Below, one piece after another: positions 47,726-56,629 of a stretch of 64,000 bases of DNA (the stretch's first letter is position 1; every line of letters starts with the position of its first letter). Source of the stretch: Arthrobacter sp. FW306-07-I (GTDB taxonomy: Bacteria; Actinomycetota; Actinomycetes; Actinomycetales; Micrococcaceae); NCBI RefSeq assembly GCF_021800405.1, contig NZ_CP084550.1, positions 4,340,001-4,404,000 on the forward strand, written 5' to 3'. The notes beneath the pieces were generated by a model. It saw only the letters and a program-made list of their open reading frames with translations. It searched no databases and was not told where the DNA came from. The position numbers and the translations under genes are program-made.

Positions 47726-50008
47726 ATGAGCCACCAAGAACTGCTGCACCCGCCGGGAACCCGGATCGTCGAACTGGACATCCAGGGAATGACCTGCGCT
47801 TCCTGCGTCAACCGCGTGGAAAAGAAGCTCGGCAAGCTTGAGGGCGTCGCAGCAACGGTCAACCTGCCCCTGGAGTCAGCCCACGTCACGGTCCCGGCGG
47901 GAATCACCGACGAACAGCTGGTGGATACGGTCAACGCCGCAGGCTACAAGGCCACACTTCGGCCGCAGCACACAGTGGCTCCTGAGGCGGGACCAGCGGA
48001 CCAGGTCGCTGCGATCCCGGCTTCCCGGCTCCGGCCCCGCCTCATCCTGGCGGCTGTCCTGACCGTCCCGGTGTTCATGATCAGCATGATCCCCGCCTTC
48101 CAGTTCGCTAACTGGGGCTGGGTGGCCGCGGTCCTGGCGCTGCCGGTGGTCACGTGGGCGGCCTGGCCCTTTCACCGGGCGGCCGCCATCAATGCCCGGC
48201 ACTTTGCTTCCACCATGGACACGCTGGTGTCGCTCGGGGTGGCGGCGGCCTACCTCTTCTCGGCCTGGCAGCTGCTGGCAGACCCGCGAATGACCGAGCA
48301 CCCCGGGATGGAGGGCATGCCCGGCGGCCTGTACTTCGAAGTTGCATCGGTAGTCACCACCTTCCTGCTCTTGGGTCGGTACTTGGAGGCGAACGCCAAG
48401 CAGAAGGCCGGCGATGCCCTGCAGGCCCTGTTGAACCTGGGCGCCAAGGATGCCACTGTCCTGCGCAACGGCAGCGAACAGAAGATCCCGGCGGACCGGC
48501 TGCAGGTGGGCGATGTCCTGGTGGTCCGCCCGGGCGAGAAGATCGCCACCGACGGCGTGGTGGTGGACGGTGCGTCCGCCGTCGACGCTTCGCTGGTGAC
48601 CGGCGAGTCCGTACCGGTCGAGGTGGGCCCGGACAGCCGCGTCACAGGTGCCACCATCAACACGTCCGGCCGCCTGCTGGTGCGGGCAACCCGGGTTGGC
48701 TCGGAGACCACCCTTGCCCAGATGGCCCGACTCGTGTCGCAGGCCCAGACCGGTAAAGCCCCGATCGCGCGGCTCGCGGACCGCATCAGCTCCGTCTTCG
48801 TGCCGGTGGTCCTTGGCATTGCCGTCCTGACCTTCGTGCTCTGGCTCCTGGCAGCCGGCCCCGACGCTGACGGCGGGCACCTGCGCCAGGCGTTCACCGC
48901 CGCCGTCGCCGTCATGGTGATTGCCTGCCCGTGCGCCCTGGGACTGGCCACCCCGGTGGGTCTGCTCACGGGCACCGGCCGGGGTGCGCAGCTGGGCATC
49001 CTGATCAAGGGCCCGCAGGTTCTGGAGGACACCCGCACCGTAGACACCATCCTGCTGGACAAGACAGGGACAGTGACCACCGGCATCCTGGCCGTAGACG
49101 CCACCTCCGCGTTCCCCGGCTTCACGGAACAGGACGTCCTCCGACTCGCCGGGGCAGTGGAGGCCGCCTCCGAGCACCCCGTGGCCCGCGCCATCGCGGC
49201 TGCAGCGTCCGGGGCACGTTCCGCACCTGCAGCGAACGACGCCGGCACCTTGCCGCCGGTGCAGGGCTTCAGTTCCGCCCCGGGCGGCGGAGTGTCGGGA
49301 ACCGTTGAAGGCAGGCAGGTCATGGCCGGGCGCAGCGGCTGGCTGGAGCAGCGTGGTGTTGTCCTGGATGCAGGCCAGCGGGCCCAGCTGGCCGGCGCTG
49401 AAGAAGGGGGTGCCACGGCCATCTGCGTGGCGGTGGACGGCACGCCGGCCGGAATCATCAGCCTGCGGGACAGCGTCAAGGTAGGCTCCCCCGCCGCCGT
49501 CACCCGGCTGAAGGCGCTGGGCCTGCGGCCCATCCTGCTGACCGGGGACAACGCCGCTGTCGCCGCCCGGGTGGCTGCCGCCGTCGGCATTGCGCCAGGC
49601 GATGTCTACGCCGGCGTCCTGCCCGAAGGAAAAGTGGAAGCGGTGAAACAGCTGCAGTCCCGGGGTGCCACGGTGGCCATGGCCGGCGATGGCGTGAACG
49701 ACGCCGCGGCCTTGGCGCAGGCCGACCTGGGCATTGCCATGGGGTCGGGAACGGACGTGGCCATCGAAGCGGCGGACCTGACGGTGATGGGCAATGACCT
49801 CCACCAGGTGGCCCAAGCCATCGAACTGTCACGGAAGACCCTGGGCACCATCAAGACCAACCTTTTCTGGGCGTTCTTCTACAACGCGGTGGGGATCCCG
49901 GTGGCTGCACTGGGGCTGCTCAACCCGATGATCGCCGGCGCCGCCATGGCCGCCAGTTCCGTCCTGGTGGTGGCCAACTCACTGCGCCTGCGCAGCTTCG
50001 GCAAGTAG
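47726..50008 (+). CDS. copA: Copper-exporting P-type ATPase
   Basis: The 760-residue P1B-ATPase has one N-terminal HMA domain (Cys24, Cys27 in GMTCASC), eight predicted membrane helices, CPC at Cys401-Pro-Cys403 in VIACPCALGLATP, the phosphorylation site DKTGT (Asp445), SEHPVARA and GDGVNDAAALAQADLG. The CPC motif with CopZ and CsoR neighbours makes Cu(I) the likely substrate. Third gene of the copper operon. Confidence 0.94.
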   Translation: MSHQELLHPPGTRIVELDIQGMTCASCVNRVEKKLGKLEGVAATVNLPLESAHVTVPAGITDEQLVDTVNAAGYKATLRPQHTVAPEAGPADQVAAIPASRLRPRLILAAVLTVPVFMISMIPAFQFANWGWVAAVLALPVVTWAAWPFHRAAAINARHFASTMDTLVSLGVAAAYLFSAWQLLADPRMTEHPGMEGMPGGLYFEVASVVTTFLLLGRYLEANAKQKAGDALQALLNLGAKDATVLRNGSEQKIPADRLQVGDVLVVRPGEKIATDGVVVDGASAVDASLVTGESVPVEVGPDSRVTGATINTSGRLLVRATRVGSETTLAQMARLVSQAQTGKAPIARLADRISSVFVPVVLGIAVLTFVLWLLAAGPDADGGHLRQAFTAAVAVMVIACPCALGLATPVGLLTGTGRGAQLGILIKGPQVLEDTRTVDTILLDKTGTVTTGILAVDATSAFPGFTEQDVLRLAGAVEAASEHPVARAIAAAASGARSAPAANDAGTLPPVQGFSSAPGGGVSGTVEGRQVMAGRSGWLEQRGVVLDAGQRAQLAGAEEGGATAICVAVDGTPAGIISLRDSVKVGSPAAVTRLKALGLRPILLTGDNAAVAARVAAAVGIAPGDVYAGVLPEGKVEAVKQLQSRGATVAMAGDGVNDAAALAQADLGIAMGSGTDVAIEAADLTVMGNDLHQVAQAIELSRKTLGTIKTNLFWAFFYNAVGIPVAALGLLNPMIAGAAMAASSVLVVANSLRLRSFGK

Positions 50009-50029
50009 CGGCAGGCAGCGAAGGCTGGG

Positions 50030-50302
50030 TCAGGCCGCGCCGTACCGTACTGCGGCGCGGGCTTTGGCTTTGGCAGCCTCTTCCTCCCGGTCCTTGGGCG
50101 GGGCCTGCGTCACCAGGGAGTCCAGCAGGTGCTGCGTGATGTGCGCGATCTGGTGCACGGCCTCGTCGAAGGCGTCCTGGTTGGCCTTGGAAGGCTTAGT
50201 GCTCCCGCTGATCTTGCGGACATACTGCAGCGCCGCCGCGTGCACTTCCTCGGACGTGGCATGCGGCTCGAAGTTGTGGAGGGTTCGGATATTCCGGCAC
50301 AT
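50030..50302 (-). CDS. DUF2277 family protein
   Basis: The 90-residue protein starts MCRNIRTLHNFEPHATSEEV and matches the small DUF2277 family of actinobacteria: HAAALQYVRKISGSTKPSK and AFDEAVHQIAHITQHLLDSL. It is all-helical with a charged Ala-rich tail and no known function. It is convergent with copA. Confidence 0.85.
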   Translation of the reverse strand: MCRNIRTLHNFEPHATSEEVHAAALQYVRKISGSTKPSKANQDAFDEAVHQIAHITQHLLDSLVTQAPPKDREEEAAKAKARAAVRYGAA

Positions 50303-50515
50303 AACGCCATGCTAGGCTCTTCCAACGCCTGGGATCGACCCCTTTTTTTCATGGTCTCCACCCGGCGTCCATGGGGAGCCCGGCATGGGCAGGGCTGCCC
50401 ATCGACACTGTTTGGGGGCCGGGATAGGTTTTAGGCAATGGATCTTCCGGATGAGCCGGGGGGCCGCTGGGGATGCCGATCTGGTTCGGATCCACGACCT
50501 AACAAGGAGAAACTG

Positions 50516-50779
50516 ATGGCTATTTGGGGTGCAGACGTTGAGCAGCTTCGCCAGCTCGGCAGCAAGCTTCAGGCAGGGGCGTCCGAGATCGAGACGCAGA
50601 AGTCCACTCTCACCAAGGTTCTGAGCAGCACCAACTGGGAAGGCCCGGACGCCACCAAGTTCCGCAACGAGTGGTCCGGTACGCACACCGCCATGCTCAC
50701 CAAGGTTGCCGAGGCACTGAAGGAAGCCGGCGCGCAGGCCAAGCGCAACGCCGAAGAGCAGAGCCAGGCCTCTCACTAG
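50516..50779 (+). CDS. WXG100 family protein
   Basis: The 87-residue protein, MAIWGADVEQLRQLGSKLQA, is a helical hairpin with the turn NWEGPDA (W-x-G) at residues 42-44. This is the ESAT-6/EsxA fold of type VII secretion substrates. AAGGAGAAACTG precedes ATG 50516. No EccC, EccD or other ESX component is in the window, so it stands alone and its secretion apparatus, if any, lies elsewhere. Confidence 0.85.
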   Translation: MAIWGADVEQLRQLGSKLQAGASEIETQKSTLTKVLSSTNWEGPDATKFRNEWSGTHTAMLTKVAEALKEAGAQAKRNAEEQSQASH

Positions 50780-50800
50780 GCTTACCGCCACATACTGGCG

Positions 50801-50835
50801 GGGCAGGGACACCACGCGGTGTCCCTGCCCTTTTT
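50801..50835 (+). terminator. Rho-independent terminator
   Basis: GGGCAGGGACACC pairs with GGTGTCCCTGCCC (13 bp, loop ACGC), followed by five T residues. It ends the WXG100 gene. Confidence 0.88.
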
Positions 50836-50878
50836 GTTGGCATACCACTTTTTCTGCGCACGACGGCGGCGGGCGCGG

Positions 50879-51904
50879 TTAAGGGACTGGTTCGACGTCG
50901 TTCGCGTGTTCCAGCGGTGAGGCCGGCAGCCTGCCGTTGCCGGCCCCGGATGCGCGCAGCTCGTCGAGCCTGACCAGGATAACGCCGCCGACAATGAGGA
51001 CGCCGCCCAGGAGCTGGACAGGGCCCGGAAGTTCAGCGAGCAGCAGCCATGCCCACAGCACGGCAAAAAGGACCTCGGTGAGGGACACGAAGGACGCCAC
51101 CTTGGAGCCGAGCGCCCTTGCCGCCATGATGCCCGAGGTGTAGGCCAGCACGGTTGCCAGCACCACCAGCCCCGCAAGCGACACCCACCAGGGCGTGGTC
51201 CACGGTCCCAGTTTGGTGTCCGCGGTGTTGAAGGCCATCGGCAGCAGTCCCGTGGCGGCCGCAAGCCACATGACTGCAGCACCCACCATGAGTCCGCCGG
51301 AAGCCAGCACGATAGGCGGCAGGGTGTCGTTTTCCTTGGCCGTGATGAAGAAGTAGATGGCCAGGCAAACCGCGGCAGCCATGCCCCAGAGGACGCCGAC
51401 CAGATCCACCTTCACGGCGCCGGTGAGGTCCAGGACCAGCACCAGTCCGGCCAGGGACAGCAGCGTCCCGCCGGCGGTCAACACCCGTGGGCGACGGCGG
51501 CTGGCGGCCCAGAGCCAAAGGACGATGATGACCGGGGCCAGATACTCCAGCAGGAGCGCGACTCCGACGGACAGGCGTGCCACTGCATTGAAGTAGAACA
51601 ACTGGCAGGCCGCCACGCCGATGAGGCCGAACAGCACGATAGTGAGCCAGTTGTCCAGCAACTGGTGCCAGCGGCCCCTCAATGCGGACACTGCGGGCAG
51701 GGCGAGGATCAGGGCAGCGCCTGTGAGGCGGGCGGTGACGGCCGCGCCCGGGGACCATCCGGTCTCCAGCAGCGACTTGGCAAATGATCCGGACAGGCCG
51801 AAGACGGCCGAAGAGAACAACGCGATGCCGAGCCCGGACGCAAGGAAGCCGGTCCGCGTGGCGGGCAGTTCCGAAGTGGGGTGGTGCTTGTTGGCGGCAG
51901 GCAA
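50879..51904 (-). CDS. EamA/DMT family transporter
   Basis: The 341-residue protein has ten membrane helices arranged as two EamA repeats (GLGIALFSSAVFGLSGSFAK... and VDLVGVLWGMAAAVCLAIYF...), each ending in the typical EYLAPV / SLTEVLFAVLWAWLLLAE block. Family members export or import amino acids, nucleosides or drugs. No neighbour defines a substrate. Divergent from the CGNR gene. Confidence 0.87.
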   Translation of the reverse strand: MPAANKHHPTSELPATRTGFLASGLGIALFSSAVFGLSGSFAKSLLETGWSPGAAVTARLTGAALILALPAVSALRGRWHQLLDNWLTIVLFGLIGVAACQLFYFNAVARLSVGVALLLEYLAPVIIVLWLWAASRRRPRVLTAGGTLLSLAGLVLVLDLTGAVKVDLVGVLWGMAAAVCLAIYFFITAKENDTLPPIVLASGGLMVGAAVMWLAAATGLLPMAFNTADTKLGPWTTPWWVSLAGLVVLATVLAYTSGIMAARALGSKVASFVSLTEVLFAVLWAWLLLAELPGPVQLLGGVLIVGGVILVRLDELRASGAGNGRLPASPLEHANDVEPVP

Positions 51905-51975
51905 CGTCGCCTCCTGTCAGGAGTAAAGTGGGGTAATGCTCATGACACTACGCTTCGGCGCTGTAAGGAGTCAAC

Positions 51976-52521
51976 ATGGTTTTCGCCCCTGACACGGAGG
52001 TGGCGCTGCGCACGGTGGTGAACCTCATCAACACCTCCGCAAACGGCCGCGAAGGACTGGCCTCCGTTGCCGACCTGGACAGCTTCCTGGACGCGGAAGG
52101 ATTTTCCGGAGCCCGGACCCGGGATGCCGCGGAACTGCAGAGCGTGCTGAAGCTGCGCCGCGAACTGGCCGCCGTATGGACGGCGGACGAGGACGCCGCC
52201 GTGGCCACGGTCAACCGGCTGCTGCGTGACGCGAATGCCCTGCCCCAGCTGATGAAGCACGACGGGTGGGACTGGCACCTGCATGCCACTGCACCGGAGG
52301 CGCCGCTGGCGGACCGGATGAGCACTGAGGCAGCCATGGCCCTGGCTGACGTCATCCGCAGCAAGGAAATGGACCGGCTGCGCATCTGCGAGTCGGAGGA
52401 CTGCGACGCCGCCGTGCTGGACCTGAGCCGCAACCGGTCCAAGCGGTACTGCGATACGGGCAACTGCGCCAACCGGGCCCATGTTGCCGCCTACCGCGCC
52501 AGGCAGGCCGCGGCAGGTTAG
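51976..52521 (+). CDS. CGNR zinc-finger / ABATE domain protein
   Basis: The 181-residue protein has an N-terminal ABATE-type stress-linked domain and a C-terminal four-cysteine zinc finger: RICESEDCDAA and RYCDTGNCANR. The canonical C-G-N-R is C-A-N-R here. It probably binds DNA as a regulator and may respond to an unknown ligand. It is divergent from the EamA transporter, a common regulator-target layout. Confidence 0.85.
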   Translation: MVFAPDTEVALRTVVNLINTSANGREGLASVADLDSFLDAEGFSGARTRDAAELQSVLKLRRELAAVWTADEDAAVATVNRLLRDANALPQLMKHDGWDWHLHATAPEAPLADRMSTEAAMALADVIRSKEMDRLRICESEDCDAAVLDLSRNRSKRYCDTGNCANRAHVAAYRARQAAAG

Positions 52522-52889
52522 CGGGGCGTGCCGTCCGTATCTTCGCCGGGGACCGGCGGGTTCTGGCTGCCGGGAGCACCAAAGCCGTGGCTGGAGCCTC
52601 CGTGGGGGGCTTTGGGCGCGGAGCTCAAGTTCACGCCCGAGCCCTTGCCCAGGTGTTCCGCGTTCTCCTTGTAGCTCATGGACAGCATCGCGGCGACCAC
52701 CAGGGTGGCGATGAAGGCGATGCCGGCTGCGGTGAAAGCGAGGTCGAAGCGGGGTGCGCGTGCGCTCCCCCCGGAGGCGAAGATCAGCACCGCAACGAAG
52801 GCGACGACGGCCCAGAATGCGGAGAACATCAGGGGACCCTTCACCGAGGTCCGCAGCTTGCGCGGTTTTCCTTGATGCTGGTCAGCCAC
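52518..52889 (-). CDS. Two-helix membrane protein
   Basis: The 123-residue protein has a basic N-terminus, two membrane helices (about 20-40 and 52-72) and a soluble Gly/Ser/Pro-rich tail. It is convergent with and overlaps the CGNR gene by four bases. I do not recognise a named family. Confidence 0.65.
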   Translation of the reverse strand: MADQHQGKPRKLRTSVKGPLMFSAFWAVVAFVAVLIFASGGSARAPRFDLAFTAAGIAFIATLVVAAMLSMSYKENAEHLGKGSGVNLSSAPKAPHGGSSHGFGAPGSQNPPVPGEDTDGTPR

Positions 52890-52985
52890 AGTGATTCCTC
52901 CCTGCAGGCGGCGCGCGGCCGGCCTGGTTTACATTTGCGGTGTCGCACCCATTTTCTACAGAAAGTAGAAGGCGCTCCCCCTAGT

Positions 52986-53576
52986 TTACGGCTTTCCTGC
53001 CCCGGCGCGGGCATCGTGCCGCAGGGTCAGCCCGGAAAGTACCCACAGGACGCCGGAGATAATGGCTCCGCCACCGGCTACACCCAGCAGCGCGTGGGCG
53101 CCAAGGTTGATGAAGAACGGCAGCAGCACCGCCGTTCCGATGCTGATGACCCCCGAGGCAATCCAGTCCCTTGCGAGTACGTGGCGGCCCTTGTGCTGCA
53201 GGCCGCAGGCGAGCTCGAGGATGCCGGCCACGCCCAGCCCCAGGGCGGCGACCACGCCGAACAACAGGTCGCTGTGCAGGAGCAGTACGGCAAAGCCGGC
53301 CCCGGCCAGGACTGCGCCGCCGGCGGAGAGCAGCTTGCCGGGGGCAGAGTTCTGGGCGAAGCCCGCTGCGGGGACGGTCCGCAGGGATACCACCCCTGCG
53401 GCCAGGAGGTAGAGTCCCCCGGCCCAGCCCATGACCTCGACGGAAGGAGAAGTCCAGAAGACCGTCACGGCGCCAAACACCAGCGCAGCAGCCGAACGGA
53501 GCAGGACCGGCTTCCAGAGGTCGTTACGGGGGGCGGTTCCGGGAGCAGCGCCCGCGGGGGTGGATGGTTGCGTCAC
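52986..53576 (-). CDS. Membrane protein, HdeD/acid-resistance-like
   Basis: The 196-residue protein has six hydrophobic segments with small turns, such as LLRSAAALVFGAVTVFWTSP and LLFGVVAALGLGVAGILELA, the pattern of HdeD-like (DUF308) proteins. GTG start. The function in actinobacteria is not known. Separate unit, 97 bases upstream of the two-helix protein. Confidence 0.65.
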   Translation of the reverse strand: MTQPSTPAGAAPGTAPRNDLWKPVLLRSAAALVFGAVTVFWTSPSVEVMGWAGGLYLLAAGVVSLRTVPAAGFAQNSAPGKLLSAGGAVLAGAGFAVLLLHSDLLFGVVAALGLGVAGILELACGLQHKGRHVLARDWIASGVISIGTAVLLPFFINLGAHALLGVAGGGAIISGVLWVLSGLTLRHDARAGAGKP

Positions 53577-53622
53577 CGGTCCAGTTTAGTGGAGGCGGCT
53601 GGGAGGTCTAACCGGGACCGCC

Positions 53623-54975
53623 TCAGGCGGAGCCGAGCACCATCCAGCGGTCGGAGCGCGAACGCAGGCCCAGGGTGACTGCGCGCGCCGCCATGTACCC
53701 CAGCGCGAAGGCCACCCAGAGCCAGCCGAGCCCGGAGGCGCCATCGGCGCCGGACAGCGCAACCCATGCCAGCAGAGGCACGTAGACCAGTAGGTTTACC
53801 AGTCCCGCGAGGGCGAGGTAGCGCGCGTCCCCCGCACCGATCAGCACACCATCCAGGACAAAGACGTAACCGGCGATGGGCTGCCCCGCGGCCAGGACCC
53901 AGAGTGCCACGGTAAGCACCTGCTGCACCTGGTGGTCAGGGGTGAACAGCGCCCCGGCCCATGGTGCCGCCGCGGCCAGCAGCAGGCCGGTTACCACGCC
54001 GAAGCCAGCGCCCCAGCGGATCATGGTTCCGGTCAGCAGCCGGGCCCTGGCCGCGTTGGATGCGCCCAGCTCCTTTCCAATAAGCGCCTGGGCAGCGATG
54101 GCCAGGGCATCCAGCGCGAACGCCAGGAAGGAAAAGATGGTCATAGCCAGCTGGTGGGCTGCGAGATTCACCTCGCCTTGGGCGGTGGCAACCAGCACGG
54201 TGGCCAGGATCGCGGCGCGCAGGCTGAGTGTGCGCAGCATGAGCCAGGACCCCACCCGGGTCATGCTGCCGATTCCCCGCCAGCTGGGCAGCAGGGTTAC
54301 GCCGTGCCGGACCGCGTTCCGGCGGACCATCACCAGGTAGACCAGTGCCATGGCCCATTGGGCGAGGCTGGTCCCCACCGCGGAGCCCACCACGGACAAG
54401 CCAAGGCCGTAGACAAGCCAGAGGTTCAGGACGATGTTGACGCCAAATCCAGCGGTGGCCACCACCAGCGGGGTACGGGTGTCCTGCAGTCCGCGCAGCA
54501 CGCCGGTGCCGGCGAAGATCAACAGCATGGCCACAAGCCCGGGCATGGACCAACGGAAGTAGTCGACGGCGAAGGTCCGGACGCTGCCCTCGGCGCCCAG
54601 GAGGTCAATCAGCGGCTCTGCGGCGGCAAAGCCGGCCACGGCGAGGAGCACGCCCAGGATCAACGCCAGCCATACGCCGTCGCGCCCTGCCGCCAGGGCC
54701 TTGCCCAACTGCCCGTCACCAATGGCGCGGGCAACAGCCGGAGTGGTGGAGTACGCCAGGAAGACCATGAGCCCGACGGCGGTCTGCAGCACGGCCGATG
54801 CCAGCCCCACCCCCGCCAGCTGGGCAACACCCAGATGCCCCACGATGGCGGAGTCCGCCAGCAGGAAGAGGGGTTCGGCCACCAGCGCCCCGAAGGCAGG
54901 GACGGCGAGGCGGAGTATCTCCCGGGCCGGGCCGCGGGTGGCGGCCGTGGTTGCCGGGGCGAATTTTTGGGGCAC
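53623..54975 (-). CDS. MATE family efflux transporter (DinF type)
   Basis: The 450-residue protein has 12 membrane helices in two bundles, with the N-terminal LAVPAFGALVAEPLFLLADS and IVGHLGVAQLAGVGLASAVL of DinF-type MATE proteins, and QALIGKELGASNAARARLL before the second half. It likely extrudes drugs or organic cations using Na+ or H+. GTG start. No linked regulator. Confidence 0.9.
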   Translation of the reverse strand: MPQKFAPATTAATRGPAREILRLAVPAFGALVAEPLFLLADSAIVGHLGVAQLAGVGLASAVLQTAVGLMVFLAYSTTPAVARAIGDGQLGKALAAGRDGVWLALILGVLLAVAGFAAAEPLIDLLGAEGSVRTFAVDYFRWSMPGLVAMLLIFAGTGVLRGLQDTRTPLVVATAGFGVNIVLNLWLVYGLGLSVVGSAVGTSLAQWAMALVYLVMVRRNAVRHGVTLLPSWRGIGSMTRVGSWLMLRTLSLRAAILATVLVATAQGEVNLAAHQLAMTIFSFLAFALDALAIAAQALIGKELGASNAARARLLTGTMIRWGAGFGVVTGLLLAAAAPWAGALFTPDHQVQQVLTVALWVLAAGQPIAGYVFVLDGVLIGAGDARYLALAGLVNLLVYVPLLAWVALSGADGASGLGWLWVAFALGYMAARAVTLGLRSRSDRWMVLGSA

Positions 54976-55083
54976 GGTGCCAGCCTAACCGGGTGCACCG
55001 ACAGGACGCGGACGGGCATGAGAAACACCACACCTCACCACCTTTAGTTGACAGTTCAACCAATTGTCCGGAAGGGTGGAGCC

Positions 55084-55518
55084 ATGACCCAGCCACGACT
55101 GACCACCGCAGCCCTCACCGCCCTCCGCCTGATCCTCGGCTTCCTCTTCGCAGCCCATGGATGGCAGAAGTTCAACGAATGGACCATTGCCGGCACCCAG
55201 GCTTCCTTCGCCAAAATGGGCGTTCCCGCCGCAGAACTCATGGCTCCCTCCATCGCCGTCCTGGAACTGGCCGGCGGGGTTGCCTTGATCCTGGGCATCC
55301 TCACCCGCGTGGTGGCCGCACTCCTTGTCCTGGACATGCTCGGCGCCCTCTTCCTGGTTCATGCCCCTGCAGGCATCTTTGCCGCAAACGGAGGGTATGA
55401 GCTTGTCCTGCTCCTGGCCGCGGCATCGTTCGCGCTGGCCCTCACCGGTGCCGGCCGCTTCTCCATAGACCGCGCGCTGTTCGCCCGCAGCAACTCCAAA
55501 CTTGCGGCCCTGGCCTAG
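55084..55518 (+). CDS. DoxX family membrane protein
   Basis: The 144-residue protein has four membrane helices. The first, ALRLILGFLFAAHGWQKFNE, carries the DoxX-family H-G-x-x-K, and PSIAVLELAGGVALILGILT is the second family block. DoxX-like proteins act in membrane redox or sulfur-stress functions. GGAAGGGTGGAG precedes ATG 55084. A long hairpin follows. Confidence 0.87.
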   Translation: MTQPRLTTAALTALRLILGFLFAAHGWQKFNEWTIAGTQASFAKMGVPAAELMAPSIAVLELAGGVALILGILTRVVAALLVLDMLGALFLVHAPAGIFAANGGYELVLLLAAASFALALTGAGRFSIDRALFARSNSKLAALA

Positions 55519-55548
55519 TCCGGCCTGAACGGAAGCACCACTGCCGGA

Positions 55549-55580
55549 CGGCGGCTGCGCACCCAGGTGCGTAGCCGCCG
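55549..55580 (+). terminator. Stem-loop terminator
   Basis: CGGCGGCT and CGCACC pair with GGTGCG and AGCCGCCG (one G-T pair). The loop is very small and no T-run follows. Confidence 0.55.
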
Positions 55581-55654
55581 CTGTGGATAATGCGGGGGGC
55601 AGTTTGTTGCGGTCCCCACCGGCCGGTAACCAGGGCCGTCAGTAAGATCACACC

Positions 55655-56629
55655 ATGACTGAGACCGGCCGCCCCAACTCCGTGACCCTCCGCTTCCTCG
55701 CCGCCCCCACCGACGTGGGCCACAGCGGATCGGTGGATGCCGGCACGGTCCTTGAATGGGTGGACAAGGCGGCGTATGCCGCAGCGGTGGGATGGGCCAA
55801 GTCCTACTGCGTGACCGCCTACGTGGGCAACATCCACTTCGCCGATCCGGTCAACAGCGGGGACATGGTGGAGGTGGAGGCCACCATCGTCTACACCGGG
55901 CGGTCATCCATGCACATCCGTACCGTTGTCTCCTCGGGCGACCCGAAGGGCGGTCCGGCCACGATGCGCAGCACGTGCATGGTGATCTTCGTGGCCGTGG
56001 GAGCGGACGGCAAGCCCGTTCCGGTACAGCAGTTCGAGCCCGTCACTCCGGAGGAGATCGAGCAGCGCGACCATGCGCTGGCCAGGATCAAGGTCCGCGA
56101 GCAGATCGTGGAAGCCATGAACCGGCAGGAATATACCGACGCCGGCACGGCCGAACGGGTGACGCTGCGGTTCATGGCGGCCCCCACCGACGTGAACTGG
56201 GGCGGCAAGGTCCACGGCGGCATCGTCATGAAGTGGATCGACGAGGCCGCCTACGTCTGTGCCTCACGCTACTGCGGCCGGGACACTGTGGCGGTGTTCT
56301 CAGGGGGCGTGCGCTTCTACCGCCCGCTGCTCATCGGCCATGTGGTGGAGGTGGAAGCCCGGCTGGTGTACACCGGGACCAAGGGCATGCACATCGCCGT
56401 CCACGTCCGCTCCGGCGATCCCAAGGGCAGGGAGCTGAACCTCACCACCTACTGCCTCACCGTTATGGTGGCGCGCGACGACGAAGGCACGTCAGTGCCC
56501 GTCCCCGCCTGGGTGCCGGTCAGCGACGAAGACAAACGGCTCCACGCCCACGCCCGCGAACTCCTGGAGATCCGGGGTACGGCGCCCGGGAACCGGCTGC
56601 CCAACCATCTGCTGGCGCAGGGCTCCTAG
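55655..56629 (+). CDS. Acyl-CoA thioesterase with two hotdog domains
   Basis: The 324-residue protein contains two copies of a 4HBT/hotdog unit: the first starts at NSVTLRFLAAPTDVGHSGSV and the second at ERVTLRFMAAPTDVNWGGKV (residues about 165). Each has the helix WVDKAAYAAA or WIDEAAYVCAS and MVEVEATIVYTGRSSMHIR or VVEVEARLVYTGTKGMHIAV. Tandem repeats make an intramolecular double hotdog, as in YciA/BACH-type enzymes, which hydrolyse acyl-CoA. Convergent with dnaB, overlapping by four bases. Confidence 0.9.
   Translation: MTETGRPNSVTLRFLAAPTDVGHSGSVDAGTVLEWVDKAAYAAAVGWAKSYCVTAYVGNIHFADPVNSGDMVEVEATIVYTGRSSMHIRTVVSSGDPKGGPATMRSTCMVIFVAVGADGKPVPVQQFEPVTPEEIEQRDHALARIKVREQIVEAMNRQEYTDAGTAERVTLRFMAAPTDVNWGGKVHGGIVMKWIDEAAYVCASRYCGRDTVAVFSGGVRFYRPLLIGHVVEVEARLVYTGTKGMHIAVHVRSGDPKGRELNLTTYCLTVMVARDDEGTSVPVPAWVPVSDEDKRLHAHARELLEIRGTAPGNRLPNHLLAQGS

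Noticed and set aside
47876..49816. 646-codon open frame antisense to copA
   Set aside because: All P-type ATPase motifs are on the plus strand; the antisense protein is low-complexity.
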